Assembly (NCBI RefSeq): GCF_007860095.1
Contig: NZ_SJPT01000002.1
Span: 310,001 to 374,000, forward strand
Origin: Novipirellula galeiformis
GTDB lineage: Bacteria; Planctomycetota; Planctomycetia; Pirellulales; Pirellulaceae
Length of the DNA: 64,000 nucleotides
Direction of reading: 5' to 3'
The position numbers were made by a program, and so were the translations under genes. This document shows, one piece after another, positions 28,914-39,426 of this stretch. Below the pieces are notes generated by a model. It did no database searches and was not told where the DNA came from. It saw only the letters and a program-made list of their open reading frames with translations. Position 1 is the first letter of the stretch. Every line of letters begins with the position of its first letter.

Positions 28914-29942
28914 TTAGCGGATCGTGGGCAATCGGCTTGGCCGACGGTCTTCGCTTGTTGGATGATTTTGTTTGCCCAGACTCAATGTAGCGGAATCGCT
29001 CCCTTGCGAGTCTGCCGGAATGGCATCGGTCACCTCGACACGTTTGGGCAACGTTGATGTGTGGTTGCCCTGTGCGATCCGCACCGGATGTCGGTTTGCT
29101 CGCTGTGCTTGGGGCGGCCCCAGTTCGGTCACTGCAATCCGCGGCTCCGACGCCAATGTCGGTACCGGGTCTCGGAGGCTTGATGGTGTTTGCTTCTGAA
29201 GGGGCAGTGTTTGATTCATCGCGGAGTCCGCCGGAATCTCCACGGCCGCCGCAGGTGAGGTAGGAGGCTGCGGAATATTTTGCATCGGTCGCGACAAACT
29301 TGGGGCGGGGTAGCCGCCGCCGTGGGGGCTCTGGTGTGACAACGTGGGGTTCACATCACACGTGGCGTCGCAATGGAGTGGCGTCGCGAGCTGGGGGACG
29401 ATGGGACGTTGAACCGGAGGAAGATCACAAGGGGTGGGCATTGCAAAGGGCACGCCAGGAGCTTTGATCGCCAGACCGGTTTCGCAGACGTCCGTGAACA
29501 TGCCTAGCCGGAAACGTGTCCCCAGCGACGGTCCCTTGGGGCGGCATTGCTGGGAAGCGTTGGCTCGCAGTGTCAAACCGGTTTCGCAGACCTGGCCACA
29601 AGCTCCGATTCCGCCCGTTTGGCAATCGCTGCACTGGCCTGCGGTGGCGTGACTGCAGGGGGCGCCACAATCTCCGTAGCAGTAGGGGCGCGGGGGCAGG
29701 TCGGCGAGCGGACGGAATCCTGAACATTTGCAGGCATGGTACCCGTCTCCCCAACCTGCACCGACCATCCGGCCAAACTGTTGTAACGGGTTCGGGACAT
29801 CGGCTTCCGCTGTGCCGGCTCCCCCCAAGACGCAAACCGCGAACATGGCCGCAAAAATCGTCACCGAAGAGGCGTGAACGCTTCGTGTTGGCAAAGCGGT
29901 CACGAAAGTCACCGCTCGATTATCGGGATTCATTGTTTTCAT
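28914..29942 (-). CDS. Secreted cysteine-rich, proline-rich protein
   Basis: 342 residues. A signal peptide (SSVTIFAAMFAVCVLGGAGTAEA) is followed by a Cys-rich part (about 55-190) with recurring Cys pairs (ACKCSG, CYGDCGAPCSHATAGQCSDC) and an internal repeat of VCETGL, and by a Pro/Gln/Ser-rich, probably disordered C-terminal half. It is likely exported and disulfide-stabilised or metal-binding. No family recognised. It is convergent with lnt (about 75 bp apart). Confidence 0.7.
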   Translation of the reverse strand: MKTMNPDNRAVTFVTALPTRSVHASSVTIFAAMFAVCVLGGAGTAEADVPNPLQQFGRMVGAGWGDGYHACKCSGFRPLADLPPRPYCYGDCGAPCSHATAGQCSDCQTGGIGACGQVCETGLTLRANASQQCRPKGPSLGTRFRLGMFTDVCETGLAIKAPGVPFAMPTPCDLPPVQRPIVPQLATPLHCDATCDVNPTLSHQSPHGGGYPAPSLSRPMQNIPQPPTSPAAAVEIPADSAMNQTLPLQKQTPSSLRDPVPTLASEPRIAVTELGPPQAQRANRHPVRIAQGNHTSTLPKRVEVTDAIPADSQGSDSATLSLGKQNHPTSEDRRPSRLPTIR

Positions 29943-30425
29943 GAGTTTCAGGGATGTTGCAAAGGGTTTGACCGGTCAGAACAGAGGGATCCGAGCCGTC
30001 TAAATCCTTCTCGACTCCAGATCTTTGCTAGCGGATTTGCGGGCTTCCCAACGTGGACTGTCGATCCGCCTAGGCGGGGCAGCGCATGAGGAACGAGGGG
30101 ATCGCCACAGCTATTTTCAGATTGATTGCACAATCGCGAACGACCGCTGCTGTTGGGTTAATCGGGTCATTCGTAATGAACGTGTGCTGCCGAACCGTCC
30201 GGGGGCCTTGATTCCCGACATTGAGGGAGAGTCTTAACGATCGCGCGGACCTTGCGGGGGCCGTTACGCAGCCCGCCGGTTTAGGGGTGGGCTAACGGCC
30301 TGATGAAGGTGGTCGAGTGGTTTTTCGTGCTAGAGTGAAAATGAGATTCCCGAGGGGGTTACGTATGCCTCACACGCAGGTTCGCTCCCTTCCGAACGGT
30401 ATCCTTCCTTAATACCCCCCAGAAA
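29943..30425. other. Divergent intergenic region
   Basis: About 480 bp between a leftward and a rightward gene, so it should contain both promoters. None is assignable by eye and no RNA gene is seen. Confidence 0.4.
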
Positions 30426-30899
30426 ATGATGTCAAAACGCAATAAAATCCTCGTTGACCCTACTGTGCAATGGTCCATCGCCGCCCGCGTGCTGTCGCAT
30501 TGGACGATCTTCCTGCTTTGTTTGGTGCTGATTAATGTCTCGGTGCGATTCTTTACCGTGGTGGTCGATCAACCGCTGGGGGCAGCATTGCGAGCGGCCG
30601 TTTTTGCCCAAGGCCCGGTGGTGTTGGTAATGTTGTTGCTGCTCCCCGTTTTTTTGCGAGACACGTTGGTGATGAGTAACCGTTTTGCGGGCCCGATGTA
30701 TCGGTTGCGAACGGGATTGGCAGCGATGGCCAGTGGTGCGGCGATTTCGCCGATTAAGTTTCGCACGGATGACTTCTGGATGGCGGCCGCAGACGATTTC
30801 AATATCGTTTTGGAGCAGTTCAACACATTGAAGGCGGAAAAGACGCAACTACAAGCCGAGTTGAACCAGCTTCGCGAGGAGTTGGCGCTGGTCGATTAG
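30426..30899 (+). CDS. Two-helix membrane protein with HAMP-like segment
   Basis: 157 residues. Two membrane helices (about 25-46 and 62-82) flank a short loop. After the second comes SNRFAGPMYRLRTGLAAMASG, the start of a HAMP-type linker (conserved Pro after the membrane), and a C-terminal coiled coil (FNTLKAEKTQLQAELNQLREEL). It resembles the input half of a chemoreceptor or sensor without an output domain, and so probably acts through a partner. Function not known. Confidence 0.72.
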   Translation: MMSKRNKILVDPTVQWSIAARVLSHWTIFLLCLVLINVSVRFFTVVVDQPLGAALRAAVFAQGPVVLVMLLLLPVFLRDTLVMSNRFAGPMYRLRTGLAAMASGAAISPIKFRTDDFWMAAADDFNIVLEQFNTLKAEKTQLQAELNQLREELALVD

Positions 30900-31259
30900 A
30901 CGATGGAGTTCGGCGTCGTTTGCGTGGGCCTGATTATTGCGGGCCCAATCCACTGCGAGCCCGATCCACTGCGAGCCCGATTCACTGCGGGCTCAAGTGT
31001 CGCGGGCTCAAGCTTCGCAGTGCGGATTGCCCACGATGCCGTACTTTGCCACCGAGTCGCGGTTTCTCCGAACCGAAACGATGGTGATCGTATGAAATGG
31101 GGGACATCCGGCTGTTAGGATGCATTGAGGGTCCAGCGGATCCCGCAATTCTGCATATTTCTTCGGCTGCAGGCGGAGTCTGTCTTCGCGGGGCGAGCGA
31201 ATCACGTCATAATGGCCGCGGGTGAAGAGCTTTTCTTCACTTTTGATGTGCCTCAGATC
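30900..31259. other. Intergenic region with short direct repeats
   Basis: Contains degenerate 16-17-bp direct repeats (CGAGCCCGATCCACTG type) at about 30943-31016. No gene or RNA recognised. The frame upstream of 31260 is open but not protein-like. Confidence 0.5.
30943..31016. repeat. Degenerate 16-17-bp tandem repeat
   Basis: About four copies of (CCCGATCCACTGCGAG)-like units, each ending in a GCGGGC or GCGAGC step. Confidence 0.65.
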
Positions 31260-33023
31260 ATGGATTTGCGACAGATGTTTTTTCAGCAACGAGTTTGGAT
31301 TGCGGTCCTTGCTATTCTCGTCAGCTCCAATTTTACGGTGAGTTTTTGCGACCAACCCGTCGCGGTGTCCGATGACATTAGCCAGCAAGACCAAGCCAGC
31401 GCGGGGGGAGGCAAGCCAAAGTCGGAAACCAAAAAAGCAGCCAGTGATGCGGGGCAAGCGGATTTTGATGATGCAGTGATCAAACGGATTGAAGCCGAAT
31501 CTCCGGAACAACTCGCTGCGGTTTCAACCCTGTTGGAATCGGCGCTCACCAAAGGGCTGAATGAAGAGAACGAATCGTTCGCTGAAAAGATGTTAGCGAG
31601 CGTTTTGGTTCAACGCAGTCAACAAGTCGTTGCACTCATGCAACGAGTGCGTGGCCGACGGATGTTGCAACTTCGCGACGAGGCACTCGAGTTCCTCCGC
31701 AAAGCGACCCAAAGCGACCCGACGTTGGTCGAAGCGTATTTGATGATCGCTCAGTTGAATATCTTGCCCGAGGGCAATCGCGACGAGATGACAACGGCAA
31801 CATCCAAAGCGATCGAATTGCTCGTGGACGAACCGATCCAACAAAGTCGCGCCTATGTGCTGCGTGCGGTCGCCCAAGAGGATGCCGAAAAGAAGATGGC
31901 CGATTTGGATTCCGCAATCCAAGCCGATCCTAGCAATATCGAAGCGTTGCAGGCGCGTGCTGGTTTGCGGATGCAAAGTGACGATGTCGACGGTGCAATG
32001 GCCGATTTGAAGTTGATCCTGGCTGAAGATCCCGGCAACCAAGTCGTCGCCCAGGCGGCCGTGCAACAATTGCTCGATGCCGAACGCGTCGACGATGCCG
32101 TCGAACTGATCACCAAGACGCTCGCTGCCAAGCCGAGCGAAGGGATGTATCGGATGCGAGCCATTTTGTATCGCTTGCAAGGCAAAGAAGACGAAGCCTT
32201 GGCCGATTTGAACAAAGCGTTGGCGATGCAACCCAAAGACCCGATCTCGCTTTTGCAACGGTCGGAGATCGCACTTTCACGAGGCGATATTCAAGCGGCG
32301 AAACGTGATTTGAAGACTGCGATGGGAATCGCACCTCAGGTCGCCGATGCGGAACAAGCGATCGTCGTTCGTTGTTTGATCGCAGTGGAAGAAGGCCGGA
32401 TGGCGGATGCCATCAATGATATGAAAACGTTGGTTGATCGCGACCCGACCAGCATCGTCCGCCAACTGCAATTGGCGAACCTGTATCTACGCGATGAACG
32501 TCCGCGTCAGGCCATCGAGATCCTTTCGGCCGTTTTGGATCGAGATCCCAAAAACGCTTCGGTCCTGCGATCGCGTGCCGACGCACTGTTAAGTGTCGGC
32601 GAACATGCCGATGCCGTCGCGGATTACGAACGAGCCGCCAAGGTTACCCAAGACGATAGTGTGGAATTGCCCGGTATCCTCAATAACTTGGCTTGGGTGC
32701 TGGCAACGTCTCCCAATGACACCTTGCGCGACGGCAATCGGGCGGTCGAGCATGGCAAACGTGCAGCCGAATTGACCCAGTTCAAGGAAGCTCACATTCT
32801 CAGCACCCTCGCGGCGGGGTACGCCGAGATCGGTGATTTTGAAAAGGCAATCGAGTGGAGCAGAAAGGCGGTCGAGTTAGGCGAATCCGACGAGAACGAG
32901 CAAATCGAACAACTCAAGGAAGAACTCGAAAGTTATCGCCAGAACAAGCCTTGGCGCGAGAAACAGGAACTCGAAGAGAACAAGGTTCCGATTCTGTCGC
33001 CCGAAGACTTGATCGACACCTGA
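31260..33023 (+). CDS. Exported TPR-repeat protein
   Basis: 587 residues from the ATG at 31260. A signal peptide (VWIAVLAILVSSNFTVSFC) and a short Ser/Gly/Lys linker precede at least ten TPR-like helix pairs, the clearest being DLDSAIQADPSNIEALQARAG, DLNKALAMQPKDPISLLQRS and LSAVLDRDPKNASVLRSRADALL. TPR proteins scaffold protein complexes. The export signal points to the periplasm. An extension of the frame to 31125 is not convincing. It is a single gene. Confidence 0.85.
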   Translation: MDLRQMFFQQRVWIAVLAILVSSNFTVSFCDQPVAVSDDISQQDQASAGGGKPKSETKKAASDAGQADFDDAVIKRIEAESPEQLAAVSTLLESALTKGLNEENESFAEKMLASVLVQRSQQVVALMQRVRGRRMLQLRDEALEFLRKATQSDPTLVEAYLMIAQLNILPEGNRDEMTTATSKAIELLVDEPIQQSRAYVLRAVAQEDAEKKMADLDSAIQADPSNIEALQARAGLRMQSDDVDGAMADLKLILAEDPGNQVVAQAAVQQLLDAERVDDAVELITKTLAAKPSEGMYRMRAILYRLQGKEDEALADLNKALAMQPKDPISLLQRSEIALSRGDIQAAKRDLKTAMGIAPQVADAEQAIVVRCLIAVEEGRMADAINDMKTLVDRDPTSIVRQLQLANLYLRDERPRQAIEILSAVLDRDPKNASVLRSRADALLSVGEHADAVADYERAAKVTQDDSVELPGILNNLAWVLATSPNDTLRDGNRAVEHGKRAAELTQFKEAHILSTLAAGYAEIGDFEKAIEWSRKAVELGESDENEQIEQLKEELESYRQNKPWREKQELEENKVPILSPEDLIDT

Positions 33024-33672
33024 GCCTCTCGGTTGTGAAAGAGCCATTGTTGCCGTCTGCTCAATGGCATCTACTTTGGCCCCATGAGGGTGGTTTTTAC
33101 GCAAGTTCCGACGGGCCGGTGAGAAGCCGCTGGATTGCTTGCCACGGATCTTGCGACGCCAATGTCGATGGCATGGGACGTTGGCCCTCGGTTTCCTACA
33201 CATCTCACGACGAATGCTCTTCGATCCTATCCCGATAGGGATTGAGGAGATTAGCCGTAGGTAAGCGAAACGCCACCTACGGAAAGTGAGAGAGCGAAAT
33301 CGCTTTCGACCCTGAAGGGGGCGTAGCCCAGTTGTCTGTGCCCCCTTTAGGGTCAATTCTGAGGTTGTTTTAGGTTTTCCGGTGGTGTTCGCTACGCTCA
33401 AACCACCGGCTAATTTCTAAAATCCCTCTCGGGATTGGGGTAAAAAAGATGTGTTAGATAAAGAGGGCTTACGCCCTTGGGCCGATCGGGATGACGGCGA
33501 ATCATCCCCGTCCAGTGCTTCGGTTTTAGAACGATTTTCTTGCCGCCGGTCCGCTCCTCACGTTTTCATCGGGCGTCGAGGTTGTGACCCCGCCTCGTCA
33601 AAAACTCTGGGAGCGTCTATTCTACGGCTATCGGAATTTGGTTCCTTCTCCATCTAACACTTAACATCTGAT
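33024..33672. other. Intergenic region with a dispersed repeat
   Basis: Most of it is the dispersed element listed next. No gene supported upstream of carA. Confidence 0.5.
33223..33445. repeat. Dispersed repeat, family 2, copy 1
   Basis: It opens ATCCCGATAGGGATTGAGGAG, contains TAGCCGTAGGTAAGCGAAACG and CGACCCTGAAGGGG, then CCGGTGGT...CTCAAACCACCGG, and closes AAATCCCTCTCGGGATTGGGG. It has several internal inverted repeats, and the two ends share GGGATTG. A related copy lies at 43351-43565. Confidence 0.75.
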
Positions 33673-34797
33673 ATGCCGAAAACCGCGAAACTTGCACTCG
33701 AAGATGGCACCGTTTACGAAGGATACGCGATTGGTGCGGAGGGGGAGGTGACGGGAGAAGCCGTCTTCAATACCGCGATGACGGGTTACCAAGAAATTTT
33801 GACCGACCCCAGTTATCGGGGGCAGATTGTCACGATGACGTACCCCGAGATTGGAAATTACGGGATCAACGCGATCGACGTCGAGCACGAAGCTCCGTCC
33901 TTGTCGGGCTTCATTGTTCGCGCCGATAGCCGCATCTTCAGCAACTATCGAGCTGATGGCGACCTACAATCGTACCTACAGAAACACAACATCATCGGAC
34001 TTTCGGGAATCGATACGCGGGCACTCGTGCGGCGAATCCGCACCGCCGGAGCGATGCGAGCGGTATTGTCGACCACCGACCTGAGCGACGAAAGCCTGGT
34101 CAACAAGGCGAAAGAATCGCTCAGCATGGTCGGACGCGACTTGGTGCGCGAAGTGATGCCAACCAAGGCGATCGCTTGGAATCAAAAGCTTGACGATTGG
34201 ACCGAAGCCGAAGTCGGACGTCACAGCCGAACCAACAGTGCCGCTCATGTGGTTTGCATGGACTTTGGCATGAAGTGGAACATTCCTCGCCACTTCGCCT
34301 CGCGCGGCAACCAAGTCACGATCGTGCCCGGTGATATGTCGGCCGAGGAGATCATGAAGCAAAATCCGGATGGAGTTTTCTTGTCCAACGGCCCCGGCGA
34401 CCCTGAACCGTTGGAGTATGCTCAGAACACGATTCGCGAACTGCTCGGACAGGTTCCTGTGTTTGGCATCTGCTTAGGGCACCAACTTTTATCGCTGGCG
34501 TGTGGCGCGAAGACCTTCAAATTGAAGTTCGGGCATCGCGGAGTCAACCAACCCGTCTTCGATATCGAAACCGGCAAGGTCGAAATCACGACTCAGAACC
34601 ACGGCTTTGCGGTCGACGAAAAATCGCTGCCGGATTGCTTGGAAGTCACACACCGAAACTTGAACGACGACACGGTCGCCGGTGTACGCCATCGCGAACA
34701 CGTCGCGTTCGGAGTGCAGTATCACCCCGAAGCGGCCTCCGGACCTCACGACAGCCACTATTTGTTCGAGCGATTTGCCCAAAAGATCGCCAAGTAG
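33673..34797 (+). CDS. carA: Carbamoyl-phosphate synthase small subunit
   Basis: 374 residues. The N-terminal CPSase_sm domain (KLALEDGTVYEGYAIGAEGEVTGEAVFNTAMTGYQEILTDPSY) is joined to a class I glutamine amidotransferase with the nucleophile Cys267 in GICLGHQ and the His-Glu of VQYHPEA. It hydrolyses glutamine and passes ammonia to the large subunit for arginine and pyrimidine synthesis. carB is not adjacent, as is common in planctomycetes. Confidence 0.97.
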   Translation: MPKTAKLALEDGTVYEGYAIGAEGEVTGEAVFNTAMTGYQEILTDPSYRGQIVTMTYPEIGNYGINAIDVEHEAPSLSGFIVRADSRIFSNYRADGDLQSYLQKHNIIGLSGIDTRALVRRIRTAGAMRAVLSTTDLSDESLVNKAKESLSMVGRDLVREVMPTKAIAWNQKLDDWTEAEVGRHSRTNSAAHVVCMDFGMKWNIPRHFASRGNQVTIVPGDMSAEEIMKQNPDGVFLSNGPGDPEPLEYAQNTIRELLGQVPVFGICLGHQLLSLACGAKTFKLKFGHRGVNQPVFDIETGKVEITTQNHGFAVDEKSLPDCLEVTHRNLNDDTVAGVRHREHVAFGVQYHPEAASGPHDSHYLFERFAQKIAK

Positions 34798-35573
34798 TCG
34801 AAGCCCCGTCCCTCCCTTCCGCTAGAGCATCTTTAATTTCGATCTAGCCGGTGTGTCGTCCGACGACGGACCGCGTTGTTGCGAACGCAGCAACGGTTGG
34901 AATCCGACGTCGTTTGTCAAATTGCTCTCGATGACGATACCTCGTACCTCGTGATCGAAACGATCGCGTGGCTTCGCCTCCTTTTGATTCTTAATCGTAA
35001 TCTTACTCTTAATCCTAATCTTCTCCGGTTGGTTACGGTCCAACGGGGCTCACGCAGACGTGATTAAGATTAAGCGTTTCTCGTTTAAGCACTCGAGCTG
35101 GACTGAGAATGCGCATGAAATCATTCACCGCGAACAGAAAAGCCGCATTTCGGCTGTCCGGTTCGATGTCTTCATCGTCGTTCTTCTCCGGGGTTATCTC
35201 GCTTGTTCTTCGAGGAGCTGACGACATCGGATCGGCGTAACAACTCTACGTTGATGATTGAATCGTTGCCGTTCGCGGCAGCGTCGACCACGTTTTCAAA
35301 CAGCCGTTCCGAACGAGGCCCCTGCTGACTGCGAAACTGGCCTGGCCGAAAACGAGATCACTCAGATACCCGAGCGTGGGAAGGGGCGAGCCTAGGACGC
35401 GAGATTTGGGGCGCGAGATTAGGGGCACAGCACTTGGTCGGGGCCGTGCCAACGCCCCATTCGAACGGGAGCCCAAACGGAGACTCGGTCGAGGCGAAGG
35501 TTGATCTCGACGAAGGACCGCGTTCTTGCGAACGCAGCTACGACTGGAATCCGACGTCAATTCTCAGATTGCA
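34798..35573. other. Intergenic region with hairpin-repeat copies
   Basis: Holds two diverged copies of the dispersed hairpin family (34830-34930 and 35505-35575), and between them a degenerate hexamer tract (TTAATC/CTAATC type, about 34990-35025). No gene supported. Confidence 0.5.
34830..34930. repeat. Dispersed hairpin repeat, family 1, diverged copy
   Basis: Shares ACGGACCGCGTTGTTGCGAACGCAGC, GGAATCCGACGTC and TTGTCAAATTGCTCT with the family core. Confidence 0.7.
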
Positions 35574-35575
35574 CT
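35505..35575. repeat. Dispersed hairpin repeat, family 1, partial copy
   Basis: Contains GGACCGCGTTCTTGCGAACG, CAGCTACGACTGGAATCC and GACGTCAATT. It abuts the 3' end of the DUF1501 gene. Confidence 0.7.
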
Positions 35576-37040
35576 AGGCCAACAGATCTTTGACGACGTG
35601 GGCAGGGTCGACGCCGGTGAGCCGGAAATCGAGCCCTTGAAATCGCACGGAAAGTCGCTGGTGGTCGAGTCCCAACAAGTGCAGCAACGTCGCGTGCAAA
35701 TCGTGAACATGGACCGGATTTTCGATCGGCCCGAAACCAAATTCATCGGTTTCACCATAGACGAGCCCTGGCTTGAATCCGCCCCCGGCAAACCACATCG
35801 TGAACGCGTCGATGTGATGGTTGCGGCCGGTGTTCTCGCGGACTTCGCCCATCGGAGTGCGGCCAAATTCGCCTCCCCAAATCACGATCGTGTCCTCCAG
35901 TAAACCGCGACGCTTCAAATCCATCACCAGCGCGGCGGAGGCTTGGTCGACCTCTTTACAGATCTCCGGCAGATGTTGTTGCAGATTCTCCGTCGGGCCG
36001 CCGTGATGGTCCCAATTGGTATGGTACAGCTGGATGAACCGGACTCCGCGTTCGACCAACCGCCGTGCGAGCAAACAATTCCGCGCATAACTCGATTCGT
36101 TGGGATCCTTGATTCCGTACATTGCGAGCGTCTCGGCGCTTTCCCCGGCGGTGTCCATCAACTCTGGCGCCGAACTCTGCATCCGGTACGCCAGTTCGTA
36201 GGCGTTGATCCGCGTGGCAATCTCGGGGTCGGAGGTTTCGACCAATTGTTTTAGATTCAATTCACGCACCGCATCGACCAACGCTCGTTGTTGGGTTTGG
36301 TTAAACGCTCCCGGCGTGGAAAGGTTCAAAATCGGATCGCCTTGGCTGCGCAGTGGCACTCCTTGGTAGGTCGTCGGCAACACGCCGCTGCCCCACAGCA
36401 CCGCGCCGCCGCGTGGACCGCGGGGGCCGCTTTGCAGCACCAAGAATCCGGGCAGGTCATCACACTCGCTACCGAGCCCGTACGTCACCCAGGATCCCAT
36501 CGCCGGTCGACCGAATTGGCCACTTCCGGTGTTCATGAACAATTTGGCCGGAGCGTGGTTGAACAGCTCCGTTTTGCACGTTTTTACAATCGTTAACTCG
36601 TCGACAATCTGTGCCGTATGGGGCAACAGGTCGCTGACCCATGCGTCACTCTCTCCATACCGTTTGAACGTCCGCGTTGGCCCCAGCAAATTGCTGCGGT
36701 GGCTGCTGTCCATGAACGCAAATCGCTTGCCCTCGACAAAACTTGGCGGAATCGGTTGTCCGTTCCACTGGGTCAATTTTGGTTTGTACTCAAACGTTTC
36801 AAACTGGGTGGGGCCTCCCGCCATGAACAGGAAGATCACGTTTTTCGCTTTCGCGGGAAAGTGCGCGGCCTTGGGCTGCATCGGATTGGAGGTCGCCGTC
36901 GCCGCGGTAGGCGCCGCCAACCCGCGGTCGGCCATTAACGAAGCCAACGCCATCGACCCGACGCCCATGGTGCAGCGGCTAAAGAAATGACGACGCGTTG
37001 CCTCGTGCAGCCGAGGCGAGTTCATGCGTTTGGGAACCAT
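35574..37040 (-). CDS. DUF1501 sulfatase-fold protein
   Basis: 488 residues. An N-terminal twin-Arg-like export signal (ATRRHFFSRCTMGVGSMALASL) precedes the DUF1501 domain: KAKNVIFLFMAGGPTQFETF, GGEFGRTPMGE, GRNHHIDAFTMWFAGGG, and the C-terminal HDLHATLLHLLGLDH. The family shares the alkaline-phosphatase fold and is always found beside DUF1549/DUF1553 cytochromes in planctomycetes; its activity is not established. It lies 10 bp after the DUF1549 gene on the same strand, so it is the second gene of that operon. Confidence 0.93.
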   Translation of the reverse strand: MVPKRMNSPRLHEATRRHFFSRCTMGVGSMALASLMADRGLAAPTAATATSNPMQPKAAHFPAKAKNVIFLFMAGGPTQFETFEYKPKLTQWNGQPIPPSFVEGKRFAFMDSSHRSNLLGPTRTFKRYGESDAWVSDLLPHTAQIVDELTIVKTCKTELFNHAPAKLFMNTGSGQFGRPAMGSWVTYGLGSECDDLPGFLVLQSGPRGPRGGAVLWGSGVLPTTYQGVPLRSQGDPILNLSTPGAFNQTQQRALVDAVRELNLKQLVETSDPEIATRINAYELAYRMQSSAPELMDTAGESAETLAMYGIKDPNESSYARNCLLARRLVERGVRFIQLYHTNWDHHGGPTENLQQHLPEICKEVDQASAALVMDLKRRGLLEDTIVIWGGEFGRTPMGEVRENTGRNHHIDAFTMWFAGGGFKPGLVYGETDEFGFGPIENPVHVHDLHATLLHLLGLDHQRLSVRFQGLDFRLTGVDPAHVVKDLLA

Positions 37041-37050
37041 CGGACACTCT

Positions 37051-39426
37051 CTAGGGGCGGGTGATCGTTTCGTCGAGATTCAACAGCGCTCGGGCCGCGG
37101 TCGAGGAATCGAGTTGATTTAGGATCGCAAGCTCGTCTGCGGTCGGCGTTCGCGACGTACAGCGGCGAAACGCAGTTTCCATGCCATCGCGAACAATGAT
37201 CTGTTCCAAGGCAGCGGCGAATTCAACGTGGGCGGGGTCGTTTAGCAGCGTCAGCGCCTGTAGCGGCGTGTTGCTACGCAGCCGCCGCGTGCAACTGCTG
37301 AATCCTTCGGGGGCGTCAAACACGTTCAACGACGGGGGTGGGGTGGCGCGAAAATGGAACGTGTAAAGCCCACGCCGATAACGGTCGCTCCCCTTGCTGG
37401 TCGACCAAGAACGCTGCACCTGGCCTTGCCCCATCACGCCCTCGGGAATCGGCGGAAACACCGGCGGTCCCCCGACTTCCGCAGACAATCGTCCGCTGGC
37501 CGCGAGCGACACATCGCGAATAATCTCCGCGTCAAGCCTCAGCCGGCGCTGTCGTCCGAGCAGGTAATTCTCGGGGTCTTTCTGCTGCAATTCGGGAACG
37601 ACGTTCGAAGTCTGCTGGTAGGTGTGAGACGTCACGATCAAACGATGCATTTCTTTCAAACTCCAACCCCGCTGGACAAATTCAATCGCCAGCCAATCCA
37701 ACAATTCGGGGTGCGAGGGCAACGAGCCTTGCAGTCCAAAGTCGTTTTCAACTTCGGTCAAGCCGCGACCAAAATAGTGCTGCCAGACGCGGTTGATGAT
37801 CACGCGAGCCGTGAGCGGATTCTGAGGGCTGGTGATCCAGTGTGCCAAGTCCAATCGGTTGGGTCTTTGTGAAATGCTCGTCAAGGGATGCAGCACCGAA
37901 GGCGTTCCAGGCGTCACCTCGGCGGCGGGACGCGTGAAATCTCCCTTGATCAACAAGTGGGTGGCGCGAGGAGTTGGCCGCTCCTGCATCACCAGCGTCG
38001 TGGGCACCCGTTTGAACGCTGCGGCGGCCGCGTTGTACTCGGATGTCAATCGTTTGAATTGCTCGTCCAGCGGGGCATCAGTTTCTCTCGTTCGTGATGC
38101 GGCAAAGAGGATGCGTCGCTGCTCCAAGCTTCGCTTATCCGGTTTCGTATCGAGCGTCTTGCGCACGTTCGTATCGAGGTCCTTTTTCGATGCCTCGGTC
38201 AACTCCGCCTCCCATACTGCGGCTGCGTCAGCATGCTCGTGTAAGAAACTCGACAACTTCTCACTGGCGGCATCGCGTTGTGCGGTCAGGGCGGCGACGT
38301 CCGAATCGCCGTAAACCTTCATCGTCGGTTCATTTTGGTCATTGAAGAAGGCAAACATGCGATAGTATTCGACCTGCGTGATGGGGTCGAATTTATGGTC
38401 GTGGCACTGTGCACATCCAATCGTCAAACCGAGCCAAACGGTGCCAGTGGTCGCCACACGGTCGAACACGCTGTCCATACGAAATTGTTCTTTGTCGATT
38501 CCGCCTTCCTGATTGATTTGTGTGTTGCGATGAAACCCCGTCGCCACTTTCTGACTTTCGCTTGCCTCGGGCAAAAGGTCGCCGGCCAATTGTTCGATCG
38601 TGAAGGTGTCAAAGCGCATGTCGTTGTTCAACGCGTCGACGACCCAATCACGGTACTTCCAGATTGATCGAGGTGCATCGATCGAGTAACCATTGCTGTC
38701 GGCATAGCGAGCCTGATCGAGCCACCACAGTCCCCATCGTTCGCCGTAGTGCGGGCTTGAGAGTAGTCGCTCGACAAGGTCGTGATACGCTGCCGCCGCA
38801 TCCTCTGACGCGGCGGTTTGGAACGCATCCATTTCCTGGGGCGTGGGTGGCAAACCAATCAAATCCAGAAAGAGACGCCGAATCAAAGTTTGGTCGTCGG
38901 CGCGTGGCGAAGGTCGCAATCCTTCGCTGGACAACCGGCTCTGGATGAATCGATCGATCGGATGTGACGCTCCCTCGACCTCCGGAGGAGAGATTCGTTG
39001 CGGAGGTACAAACGCCCAGTGCACGTCGTACTTCGCTCCTTGCTCGATCCACCGCCGGAGCGTTTCTTTCTGGGCCGACGTGAGCTGTTTTCCCGAATCC
39101 TTCGGCGGCATGATTTCACCCTCGTCGTCCGAGAGCACACGGCGGAGTAGTTCACTCTGATCGGGTTGTCCCGGCACGATCGCAACACTGGTACCACCTT
39201 CGCCGGTGGCACCAGCAAAGGTGTCCAGCCGCACATCGGCTTCACGCGCCGCTTCGTCGAAACCATGACACGCGTAGCAATTCTCCGACAAGATCGGTCG
39301 CACGTCGCGATTGAAAACGATCGCATCGCTCGTTTCAGCCGCACTGTGTAGCGGCGCAGCGACCAAGACACAGGCGACGGCGATCAACATCGTTGGGAAG
39401 GGAGCTTGACGTTGATGGTCGATCAT
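37051..39426 (-). CDS. Planctomycete cytochrome c / DUF1549 / DUF1553 protein
   Basis: 791 residues from the ATG at 39426. After the signal peptide ([17 protein letters not shown]) comes the planctomycete cytochrome c domain with heme motif CYACH ([18 protein letters not shown]) and distal [10 protein letters not shown], then DUF1549 ([51 protein letters not shown]), and DUF1553 ([20 protein letters not shown] and the end [13 protein letters not shown]). Periplasmic, presumably redox-active. It is paired with DUF1501 downstream; the biological role of the pair is unknown. Confidence 0.93.
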   Translation of the reverse strand: MIDHQRQAPFPTMLIAVACVLVAAPLHSAAETSDAIVFNRDVRPILSENCYACHGFDEAAREADVRLDTFAGATGEGGTSVAIVPGQPDQSELLRRVLSDDEGEIMPPKDSGKQLTSAQKETLRRWIEQGAKYDVHWAFVPPQRISPPEVEGASHPIDRFIQSRLSSEGLRPSPRADDQTLIRRLFLDLIGLPPTPQEMDAFQTAASEDAAAAYHDLVERLLSSPHYGERWGLWWLDQARYADSNGYSIDAPRSIWKYRDWVVDALNNDMRFDTFTIEQLAGDLLPEASESQKVATGFHRNTQINQEGGIDKEQFRMDSVFDRVATTGTVWLGLTIGCAQCHDHKFDPITQVEYYRMFAFFNDQNEPTMKVYGDSDVAALTAQRDAASEKLSSFLHEHADAAAVWEAELTEASKKDLDTNVRKTLDTKPDKRSLEQRRILFAASRTRETDAPLDEQFKRLTSEYNAAAAAFKRVPTTLVMQERPTPRATHLLIKGDFTRPAAEVTPGTPSVLHPLTSISQRPNRLDLAHWITSPQNPLTARVIINRVWQHYFGRGLTEVENDFGLQGSLPSHPELLDWLAIEFVQRGWSLKEMHRLIVTSHTYQQTSNVVPELQQKDPENYLLGRQRRLRLDAEIIRDVSLAASGRLSAEVGGPPVFPPIPEGVMGQGQVQRSWSTSKGSDRYRRGLYTFHFRATPPPSLNVFDAPEGFSSCTRRLRSNTPLQALTLLNDPAHVEFAAALEQIIVRDGMETAFRRCTSRTPTADELAILNQLDSSTAARALLNLDETITRP